Assembly: GCA_948470475.1 (NCBI GenBank)
Contig: OX419336.1
Span: 10,774,395-10,838,394, forward strand
DNA from: Galaxea fascicularis
Lineage: Eukaryota > Cnidaria > Anthozoa > Scleractinia > Euphylliidae
DNA length: 64,000 bases
Direction of reading: 5' to 3'
A program made the translations under genes and the position numbers. This document shows, in pieces, positions 30,179 through 36,622 of the stretch. The notes under the pieces are model-generated. The model made no database searches. It was not told the origin of the DNA and saw nothing but the letters and a program-made list of their open reading frames with translations. Every line of letters starts with the position of its first letter. Within the stretch, counting starts at the first letter, position 1.

Positions 30179-31270
30179 TCATTTAGCGTCCATGTGCGTC
30201 AAGGCATACCGATGCAAGTCCTCGCGGGTCACACCGGTCCGATGCATCTCTCGCTGAACACGTTTTTCCTCCTCGCCCAACCCTGCCAGGTACATCTCCT
30301 CTTCCAGATATTTCTCGCGTCGTACGCGTTCTTTGTCTTCTTCCACCCGTTCTCTGGGGGTGGGGTCTTGGCTGGCATGCATCCCTGGGTAGCAGTCACA
30401 GTCGGTCTGTTTCTGGGTTGTTTTCCGCTGACCTGACCACCCGTCCGACTGAGGGGGTGGCGCCGCATGCATCCGGGCGTAGGGGTGATAGTGTCCCTCG
30501 TGGCGTATCTTTTTGGTTTGTGGAGGTGTTGGCAGGGAGGGTTCCATCCGCCTCCGTTTCTCGCCTTGGGCTTTCACTTTCTGCCACATGGTGAGAGCGC
30601 TGTCCCTCGATCTACTTTCCGGTACGTACCGAGGACGTACGGGACGGGCATATTGACGGGCTAGGATCTGTCGTCTCCGCGTTTGACCCGGGTAACTGGC
30701 GTCGATTTGATATTCGCCCGGAGGGGTATCAGCCCACTGGAAAAAGTCGCAGGTCCTGTCGCGACAGGTCAGGAATAGACGTCCTTCATTCCCTCGTTGG
30801 GACGTGCGACAGAGTACCCACTTGTAGGGGCGTCGGCAATCACAGGTGAAGGGACCCCTCTTGATCTCCGGACAGACTTGTGCCTCCCAAGCCTCACACA
30901 ACTCCTGACATTGACGGGCATCTAACCAGACTGGACAACCGCGTTCTCCACACACGTAGTATTCCCAACCTTTGGCTTCCGAGATGCGGAACTCCAAAGG
31001 GAAAGCGTGAATGGGGCACGTGTACTGGACCGGTCGGGACGGAGAGGGAGGAATACCACCGGGATATTCGCCAGGTCCTAAGGGCGCGTCTCCTTCCTCT
31101 AGCACCTCGGTCTGGTAGTCCGGTAGCGGTTCCAACAATTCCTTCATGGTAGCATCATCGATGGCTTCCAACTGAGTTTGTCCTTCCAACTCCAACGCAC
31201 ACTCCTCGGCCGCTCGTCTGACAATGTCCACACCTTCCATCTTTCGTCTTCTTCTTCTTCTTCGTGCCAT
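30179..31270 (-). CDS. GRF zinc-finger protein
   Basis: 363 residues. MARRRRRRRK start, acidic segment (20-75), then a Cys/His ribbon (CPIHAF at 85, C107, C112), then a zf-GRF-type finger at about 143-180: CDC, GRLFLTCRDRTCDFFQW. GRF fingers bind single-stranded nucleic acid in TOP3A, NEIL3 and APEX2. The C-terminal 100 residues are a charged helix (REKYLEEEMYLAGLGEEEKR). Role in replication or repair of the element is inferred. TATAAAA on the minus strand at 31304-31311 is its promoter. Confidence 0.7.
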   Translation of the reverse strand: MARRRRRRRKMEGVDIVRRAAEECALELEGQTQLEAIDDATMKELLEPLPDYQTEVLEEGDAPLGPGEYPGGIPPSPSRPVQYTCPIHAFPLEFRISEAKGWEYYVCGERGCPVWLDARQCQELCEAWEAQVCPEIKRGPFTCDCRRPYKWVLCRTSQRGNEGRLFLTCRDRTCDFFQWADTPPGEYQIDASYPGQTRRRQILARQYARPVRPRYVPESRSRDSALTMWQKVKAQGEKRRRMEPSLPTPPQTKKIRHEGHYHPYARMHAAPPPQSDGWSGQRKTTQKQTDCDCYPGMHASQDPTPRERVEEDKERVRREKYLEEEMYLAGLGEEEKRVQREMHRTGVTREDLHRYALTHMDAK

Positions 31271-31428
31271 GCGAGTGTGATCCAGGTGTCTCTGGTGCAG
31301 CGAATTTTATACCCACCCAACGGATCGAAACCCACCAATCACGACGCTCTACGTCGGACCAATCACAGACCTCTCTCGCCTCCTACATAAGAACCTTTCT
31401 CTCCCACAACAGATCTCATTTCATCATC
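31271..31428. promoter_or_regulatory. Divergent promoter between GRF and SLOG1
   Basis: Minus-strand TATAAAA at 31304-31311 faces the GRF gene. On the plus strand two CCAAT boxes (near 31335 and 31359) precede a weak TACATAAG (about 31384) about 45 bases before the SLOG1 ATG. Confidence 0.6.
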
Positions 31429-32145
31429 ATGACCGTTCAAATCATCACGGGAGGATGCAAGGGTACGGATGCGGCCGCCATGTATTGGGCCGATCGCTAC
31501 CACATACCTTTCCGTTGCATCCTACCTTCTTTTCACAGCATGCAGTACGATTTGCGAGACGATCCGTTCGCACCCTGGCACATTGGTATGGGTGTGCCGA
31601 CGGGCATCCACCTCTTCCGACGACGCGAGCATGTCAACGACACTCTGTTTTCCGTCCTTCTTCCTTTGACAGACCACCAATCGTTGAGGGATCGTTTTGA
31701 AGTGGCAAACGAAGTAGATGTCGAGGCAGCCGCAGCCTGTCGCGAGTTGAACACCAATTTCGACCAATACTACATCTCCTCTCGCAGGTACCTACAGAGA
31801 GACCATACCATCGCCGCTGCCTGCGACCGCGTGTTGGCTTTCGATTATTTGACACCGGACGACGAGGGGGAGACGTCCTTCGTGCGCGGCGGAACGGGAT
31901 GGACGGTACGATTGGCGCAAAGGTTGTACAAACCCGTACACCTGTACGACTTGACGAATGAACGGTGGTTGTGGTACGATTACGACCAGGGACGTTTCGT
32001 ACCCGCTCCTGCCACACCTAAATTGGAGGGTAAATGCGCCATCGTGGGTGATCGGCACGTCGACCCCTCCCACAACGCCTACGATGTGATCCACGATCTC
32101 TTTTACCTGCATCAACACAGACAACGACTTTCATTGGCTACCTGA
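31429..32145 (+). CDS. SLOG-like nucleotide-binding protein 1
   Basis: 238 residues; ATG 31429 follows the promoter, and the longer frame from 31264 begins upstream of it. The N-terminus IITGGCKGTDAAAMYWA (5-21) is the first Rossmann strand and Gly loop seen in YspA/DUF2493-type SLOG proteins. AACDRVLAFDYL (131-141) and VRGGTGWTVRLAQ (152-164) match the distal strand and second Gly-rich loop, followed by PVHLYD. SLOG domains bind nucleotide-derived ligands and are common in immune conflict systems. A paralog follows at once. A role in nucleotide sensing or sequestration against host defence is inference. Confidence 0.6.
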   Translation: MTVQIITGGCKGTDAAAMYWADRYHIPFRCILPSFHSMQYDLRDDPFAPWHIGMGVPTGIHLFRRREHVNDTLFSVLLPLTDHQSLRDRFEVANEVDVEAAAACRELNTNFDQYYISSRRYLQRDHTIAAACDRVLAFDYLTPDDEGETSFVRGGTGWTVRLAQRLYKPVHLYDLTNERWLWYDYDQGRFVPAPATPKLEGKCAIVGDRHVDPSHNAYDVIHDLFYLHQHRQRLSLAT

Positions 32146-32149
32146 CGGA

Positions 32150-32215
32150 CCAATCAAACGACTTTCCCTCTGTATATAAAGAACTCCTCTTCTCGAACAT
32201 TTTCCATTTCTCAAG
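32150..32215 (+). promoter_or_regulatory. Promoter of SLOG2
   Basis: CCAAT at about 32150 and TATATAAA at about 32172-32179, 37 bases before ATG 32216. Confidence 0.6.
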
Positions 32216-32890
32216 ATGTCTACGTGTGTGATAACTGGAGGTGATATGGGTGTTTGTGCCGGAGTGATTTTCCTGTGCAAGCAATTGGGGGTTCCTTGCG
32301 CTTTCTTCTTACCTCACGATGACGAAAGAGGTGATGAAACCAAGTTACAAGTAGGGTTTGCACCCATCCTAGGACATCCTCATTTAGTCATACCAGGCAA
32401 GTATCCCGTGACGGACGGAGTGATGTTGGAGGGGGATGAACTCAAGCATAGCCGTGTGGTGTGCATGAATGAGCATCACGACGAAACTATCACCACGACC
32501 TGTCGAGCCTTGTGTCCCGATTACGATCAATTCAGACCCTCTCTACGTTACCTGTTGATACGTGACGTGGACATGGTGGTCCAATCCGATGCCGTGTACC
32601 TCATTGGCGATTTGATTCGCCCCTCACACTCCAGCAATGAACAAATGGGAGGCCCGGGTTGGATCCAGCACGTGACCATTCTCAAGCACAAACCTCTCTA
32701 TTTCTTTGACTTGTCCACAAACACTTGGCTCACTTTTGATTACACCGGGCTACAGTTCAGACCTCATTTCGGAGCTCTGCCTTCTCTGCGAAATCACCAT
32801 TGTTTGATAGCTGGGACCAGACGTTTGACGAGAAACGAGCCTGTCTTTTTCGACATTTTACCTGTCTTATCACTCACGGCTAGAGCATGA
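32216..32890 (+). CDS. SLOG-like protein 2 (diverged paralog)
   Basis: 224 residues. It shares the layout of SLOG1: CVITGGDMGVCAG at the start, SDAVYLIGDLI, then GGPGWIQHVTILKHKPLYFFD. The first loop has lost the GTD of SLOG1 (GVC instead), so ligand specificity or activity may differ. Its stop TGA (32888-32890) overlaps the ATG of the next gene (ATGA). Own TATA box upstream. Confidence 0.6.
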   Translation: MSTCVITGGDMGVCAGVIFLCKQLGVPCAFFLPHDDERGDETKLQVGFAPILGHPHLVIPGKYPVTDGVMLEGDELKHSRVVCMNEHHDETITTTCRALCPDYDQFRPSLRYLLIRDVDMVVQSDAVYLIGDLIRPSHSSNEQMGGPGWIQHVTILKHKPLYFFDLSTNTWLTFDYTGLQFRPHFGALPSLRNHHCLIAGTRRLTRNEPVFFDILPVLSLTARA

Positions 32891-33499
32891 TCGGAGCCTC
32901 TGATTTGGAACGCGTGTGTCTGGTGATCGACTTGGAGGGATTTCACGTCAGCGCTTCGCGCGGAAACCCTAAACAGTTTCTCGTGCGAGAAATGGGATGG
33001 TGCGCCTGGCCCGGTCATGCCCACGATGTGGGGTCGTACCGATATTTCAACCTCAGAGAGTTTCGTACCTTACTTCTCAAGGATCAAAAGACGTGTCGCT
33101 ATGTCAGCAAACACATTCACGGTCTACCCTATCGTCCCACCCCCGAGGAACAAGCCCGACCTCCTTGGCAACTCCACGAAGACCTTCGTAACCTTTACAA
33201 CCTTCACAGAACCCCCGAGAGACCGTTGGTGGCTTACAAGGGTGGACACGTAGAAAAAAAACCTGTTGGACAAGATGGGGATACCCTGCGTCGACTTGGA
33301 AGTCTGGGGATGTCCGAAATTCGAAAGCCTGAACCGTTTAACCACCGTGGGAGGTTGCGGACATCATGCCGACCCTCTACGCCATCACTGCCTACAAGTG
33401 GAGACTTATCATTTCGTGCAATGGATACGGCGAACATTGCATTTGCCCAGAGACATTAATTTTGTCAATCTAGAACGCCCTTTACGTCTGGCATTTTAA
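32887..33499 (+). pseudogene. Predicted nuclease-like (RNase H fold) gene, frameshifted
   Basis: The first frame (from ATG 32887) reads ERVCLVIDLEGFHVSA and FLVREMGWCAW, with a DxE pair as in DEDD exonucleases, and reaches LVAYKGGHVEKK. At the A8 run 33254-33261 the homologous continuation moves to the +1 frame (VDLEVWGCPKFESL, CGHHADPLRHHCLQVE) and ends at 33499. Similar proteins occur in invertebrate transposon contexts as far as I recall; the nuclease assignment is tentative. The shift may be a true lesion, a homopolymer read error, or slippage. Confidence 0.45.
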
Positions 33500-34116
33500 T
33501 CAGCTGTACATTCGGTTTTTTCACAGATTTTTTGTAAAATAAAAGCTGCATGCAACAAGTCATGCATTGACAACAATGTTTGTGCAGCCTCTTTCTTGGC
33601 TCGACTGCGTCGCAAAGCCGTTCGTTTACGTTCGAGTTTTTCCTCGTACTTCGCGGGATCCTTTTCTTTCAAGTCTTCCCTTTTCTGTCTCGCCCGTACG
33701 TTACGGTTGGTTTTGCGCCGTTCCAATCGAACGGGGTCCGTTCTCAATTTACTCTCATAATTCGCCGCGTAAACTCTTCTCTTCTGTCGCGCCTTCTCGT
33801 TCTGCCTGTACCTCACTTGCCCCGCACGCTTCCTTTCTCTCCAGGCCTGGTATCGACCTTCTCTCTTCAATTTTTCCACGTACGTGATCTGGTATCCCCT
33901 TTGTCGAGTCTGCAGAATCGCTCTCTCTTCGTCCGTCATGGCCGCCATTTTCAGTTTCTTACGAGCATAGTCCTTCTGGTAATGTTTTCTCTTACATTCT
34001 CTCGTTCTCTCCATTTTCTGCTCGTACTTTTCCGGTTCCTCTTCCTTCATCTTCTCCATTCGTTTTTTGGTCAAGGCATATCGTCTTCGTCCCTCTTGTT
34101 TCTTCAGATCGTCCAT
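33496..34116 (-). CDS. Lys/Arg-rich coiled-coil protein
   Basis: 206 residues, about a third Lys or Arg, with long helices. A motif of the form (E/D)P-x-(K/R)-(Y/L)E...ER(K/T) recurs three times: EEPEKYEQKMERTR, TDPVRLERRKTNR and KDPAKYEEKLERKR. No enzyme motif. It may bind DNA or RNA. Its stop overlaps the end of the nuclease-like gene (convergent TTAA). It shares the divergent promoter with the F-box gene; palindromic TTATATAA at about 34154-34161 is its TATA box. Confidence 0.6.
   Translation of the reverse strand: MDDLKKQEGRRRYALTKKRMEKMKEEEPEKYEQKMERTRECKRKHYQKDYARKKLKMAAMTDEERAILQTRQRGYQITYVEKLKREGRYQAWRERKRAGQVRYRQNEKARQKRRVYAANYESKLRTDPVRLERRKTNRNVRARQKREDLKEKDPAKYEEKLERKRTALRRSRAKKEAAQTLLSMHDLLHAAFILQKICEKTECTAD
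33538..33543 (+). terminator. Poly(A) signal for the SLOG/nuclease genes
   Basis: AATAAA about 40 bases past the stop at 33499. Confidence 0.6.
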
Positions 34117-34335
34117 ATTTCACTCATTTCTCCCACCGATCCTGCGGCTTTCCTTATATAAGGCTTCTCATTTGACGTCACATTGCCATACCAACCCTCG
34201 TTTCATATGTTAGGGGGATACCCCCCACCCCCCATTCTCAGTCTCCATAGCAACGTGACTTCCATATAAAACCCACACGCGTTGTGTCGGTTCATTTTCA
34301 TGTGAGTGCACGTCTCAACCTAACGTGAAACAATC
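34117..34335. promoter_or_regulatory. Divergent promoter, right arm (coiled-coil and F-box)
   Basis: Minus-strand TATA (34154-34161) and plus-strand ATATAAAA (about 34264-34271). TGACGTCA at 34174-34181, then ATTGCCATACCAACCCTCGT and GGGGGATACCCCCC (34213-34226). Read on the minus strand this block aligns with the RING-side half of 19310-19445: palindrome, ACGAGGGTTGG, ATGGCAATGTGACGTCA in the same order. Confidence 0.75.
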
Positions 34336-34691
34336 ATGCTCTCTCTAGTGATTTTGTTCTTGGCCTGTGTGGGAGACGGTTTCCATCTACCGCCCGCAGA
34401 ATGCACGCGCTCCAAACGCCCGGCCCTCTGCTGTTCCCTGGAAAAGCCGACCCGTTCCAAAAAAGTCAAACGGCGACGACGACGTTTCATCACCCCTCGT
34501 CGCCTCGCCTTCCTGTACGGCAGTGAGTTCTGGTGCGGCTTGCCCGACTTGGTGAGGGACCGCATCGTGCGTTACGTCGACATAGCCGAACATCGCGACA
34601 AGATGCAAGCCGTCTGCCGAGAGATTTACAGTCTGCCCATCTGTCCGCGGTATGGTTTCGCCATTCTCACGGAACGGCAGCTAGGACGACG
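34336..34691 (+). CDS. F-box exon (shared first exon of the array gene)
   Basis: Encodes 118 residues plus two bases, ending at an ACG|GTGAGT donor. Residues 69-100 read LPDLVRDRIVRYVDIAEHRD then KMQAVCREIYSL, an F-box-type helix set. F-box proteins link substrates to SKP1/CUL1 ubiquitin ligases. A basic patch (KKVKRRRRR, 42-50) precedes it. The first 20 residues look like a signal peptide, which is odd for an SCF adaptor; GTGAGT at 34303 and pyrimidine/AG sites at 34350 and 34398 suggest the true 5' end may be spliced differently. The donor phase leaves CG, so any following exon starts with Arg. Confidence 0.6.
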
Positions 34692-34768
34692 GTGAGTGTC
34701 CTTCGTTTTTTCAATTTTCTTCTCATGCCATTTTCATTTTTTTTCTTTCACAACACCCTTCTCCATAG

Positions 34769-34919
34769 TTTTCCCGATCGGGTTTGGTTCCTTCCGCGGG
34801 ATCCGGACTGGATACGATGCGATCGATGCATTCATTTCCAGTATCCTCATCTTCCTGGGGTCACTCACTTCCACTTGCTTCCATGGATAGCTGTCACCTC
34901 CCACTATCGCAGGGATTAG
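34769..34919 (+). CDS. Alternative 3' exon module a
   Basis: Follows a pyrimidine tract ending CCATAG. In the phase set by the F-box exon it encodes about 50 residues with IRCDRC and THFHLLPWI and stops at TAG 34917-34919. AGAG|GTCAGT just after the stop is a possible donor. Closely similar to module b, including its upstream intron. Confidence 0.6.
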
Positions 34920-34966
34920 AGGTCAGTCACTTCGTTTCATTTTTTTCACAACACCCTTCTCCACAG

Positions 34967-35114
34967 TTTTCCCCATCGGGATTGGTCCATTCCATGGAAT
35001 CCAGACTCGATACGATGCGGTCGATGCACCCAATACGAGTATCCTGATCTTCCCGGGGCCATTCACTTCCACCTGGGTCGATGGATCACTCTCACCCCCT
35101 TTCACAGGCATTAG
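34967..35114 (+). CDS. Alternative 3' exon module b
   Basis: Acceptor CTCCACAG. About 49 residues with IRCGRC and IHFHLGRWI; stop TAG 35112-35114. A recent duplicate of module a. Confidence 0.6.
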
Positions 35115-35153
35115 AGGTCAGTCATGACAACTTCTGAACATTTTTCTTTTCAG

Positions 35154-35283
35154 ACCCTCTCGCTCAGTGAATTCCGTCCCGTGCGCCTACTGTTCTTTCC
35201 ACTCGATGTTCTGCATGGGTGTCATTTACCATTCTTTTCATCGAGTGTATCTCCGTCGATTCCCGGGTGGACTGAGGGTCTGA
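35154..35283 (+). CDS. Alternative 3' exon module c
   Basis: Acceptor CTTTTCAG. Encodes VPCAYCSFHSMFC and IYHSFHRVY; stop TGA 35281-35283. Same splice phase as a and b. Confidence 0.6.
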
Positions 35284-35309
35284 GGGTGAGCCGTTTTTCT
35301 TTCGTTCAG

Positions 35310-35397
35310 GGAGTGGCAGGGGATCCTTCATTGGTGGTGCTCGTACTGCTTCACCATACGACTCAACCCCGCCCACGCCTATCATCCCATCGATTGA
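35310..35397 (+). CDS. Alternative 3' exon module d
   Basis: Acceptor TCGTTCAG. Short module: LHWWCSYC then HAYHPID; stop TGA 35395-35397. Confidence 0.55.
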
Positions 35398-35429
35398 CAT
35401 ACACTTCCTTCTCTGTCTTTTTCTCCCAG

Positions 35430-35520
35430 ATTCATTTGGTGTCCTCATTGTCGCCGTCATACCTTCGCCCTGATGTCGTGTCTCTCTTTTCACCCCACAT
35501 CTTACGCGTCTGTCCCCTGA
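35430..35520 (+). CDS. Alternative 3' exon module e
   Basis: Acceptor TTCTCCCAG. Encodes FIWCPHCRRHTF and SCLSFHPTS; stop TGA 35518-35520. Confidence 0.55.
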
Positions 35521-35648
35521 AACACTCCACTCCCGACTGGCACGATGACGAACACTTTTTCTGTCCACTTTGTTCGGGATCCATTTACTGCATCCAGCAT
35601 CACATAGACCCCACCGGTCGTCATTTTCAATGCTCCTTCTATCGCTGA
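35508..35648 (+). pseudogene. Exon module f without a recognisable acceptor
   Basis: Overlaps the end of module e in another frame: RVCPLKH ... FFCPLCSGSIYC ... HHIDPTGRHFQC, stop TGA 35646-35648. Its start aligns with the start of modules g and h (CGTCTGTCC), but no AG dinucleotide lies between 35430 and its CxxC, so it seems unable to be spliced in and is probably a relic. Confidence 0.45.
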
Positions 35649-35667
35649 TTCAGTGTCACCTTTGCAG

Positions 35668-35851
35668 TGCCGTCTGTCCTGTCTACAAACTGGAAGATTA
35701 CATTGATCCAGAGGAATTCGGTGGATTCGTTTGGTGTCAACGATGCACCGAGCCTTCCTTCTTTTGGTTTCATCCCGTCCTCAGACGCTGCTATTGTCCA
35801 TCTTGCCGGCAGAACCCCCCACCAGCAGTCATGTGCGACCTTCCCTTTTGA
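35668..35851 (+). CDS. Alternative 3' exon module g
   Basis: Acceptor CTTTGCAG. About 61 residues: AVCPVYKLEDYI, then VWCQRC, WFHPVLRRC, CPSC; stop TGA 35849-35851. Two Cys pairs plus His suggest a full zinc ribbon. Confidence 0.6.
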
Positions 35852-35880
35852 AATAATTCCGCATCTCCTTACCTTCACAG

Positions 35881-36049
35881 TGCCATCTGCAGTAACTGTC
35901 ACGATGACGATTCCTTTGCGGGAGAGGAGTTCCAGGACTATGCTTGGTGTCGACGATGCACGGGCTCTCACCACTGCATACATCACTCCCTCTCCGACAT
36001 ACGCTGCCATTGCCCATCTTGCAGTCTAAACCCGTTCCTCAGAGGGTGA
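35881..36049 (+). CDS. Alternative 3' exon module h
   Basis: Acceptor CTTCACAG. About 56 residues: AICSNCHDDD, AWCRRC, HHCIHH, CHCPSC; stop TGA 36047-36049. Paralogous to module g. Confidence 0.6.
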
Positions 36050-36077
36050 TGACCGTCTTCTTCTCCTTTTTCAACAG

Positions 36078-36222
36078 ATGGTGGATACATCCTCTACCCA
36101 ACAGTGTTCACTGTCTGTATTGCAGCCAACGGAGACCCTTCCCGGGATTTCATTGGCACAGCCTACGTTGGGTGTCCCTACCACGAGAGTTCGGAAATCC
36201 AGTCCACCTGGAAGAACCCTAA
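36078..36222 (+). CDS. Alternative 3' exon module i
   Basis: Acceptor TTTCAACAG. About 48 residues: VHCLYCSQRRPFPGFHWHSL; stop TAA 36220-36222. Last module before the right TIR. Confidence 0.6.
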
Positions 36223-36277
36223 CCCTACGGGATTGCACGTGATGCGGCCGTGCTGCAGTGACAAACTTTTTGACATC

Positions 36278-36622
36278 GAACATTGAACTGTGGTTTTGTT
36301 TTTCCTGTTTGCCTTGTTGTTCACCACTTTTTTCCAAAAACAATCAAGGAGCTGCTGTCATTGTAAATAAAAATTTCTCATTTTTTCACTTTCTGTTTTT
36401 TCATTCATTTTCCGGGGGTTTTCTCCTTATTTGGGAGGGTCGGCCATCTTGAATAGAGCCGGAAGTCATTTTTTCTGATATAAAGCTCACCTCTCCTAAT
36501 TAGCATAAATCAGCCATTTTGAATAAATTAGCAACTCGCAACCTGATTGGTCAAATCGTACCACGTGGTACAAAATACTCGATTCTGATTGGTTAGGTGC
36601 CCTATAAGCGACCTATACTACT
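36278..36622 (-). repeat. Right terminal inverted repeat of the Polinton
   Basis: 345 bp, inverse of the left TIR; ends ...CTACT next to TATATA (36623-36628). The GTACCACGTGGTAC palindrome is at 36558-36571. Confidence 0.93.
36366..36371 (+). terminator. Poly(A) signal in the right TIR
   Basis: AATAAA about 145 bases past the last module stop; it is the only such signal seen after the F-box exon, so all splice forms probably end here. Confidence 0.55.

Larger units (their letters stand above)
14654..36622. mobile_element. Maverick/Polinton (adintovirus-type) element
   Basis: A 21,969-bp unit with terminal inverted repeats starting AGTAGTATAGG at both ends and a TATATA target duplication (14648-14653, 36623-36628). 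The 5'-AG terminus and 6-bp duplication are typical of Polintons. It encodes PolB, rve integrase with chromodomain, packaging ATPase, adenain-like protease, double-jelly-roll capsid protein and penton, plus accessory genes. It is visibly richer in G+C than its flanks. TIR copies differ at only a few positions outside one 80-bp duplication, so the insertion is recent. Stops in PolB and penton and a shift in a nuclease-like gene indicate an endogenous copy in early decay. Confidence 0.96.

Noticed and set aside
34336..34395. Signal peptide making the F-box protein secreted
   Set aside because: The N-terminus is hydrophobic, but a secreted F-box protein is unlikely and splice-like signals nearby make the true 5' end uncertain.
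34533..34919. A single continuous gene through module a without splicing
   Set aside because: That frame differs from the F-box frame upstream; splicing at 34691/34769 joins the F-box frame to the module.
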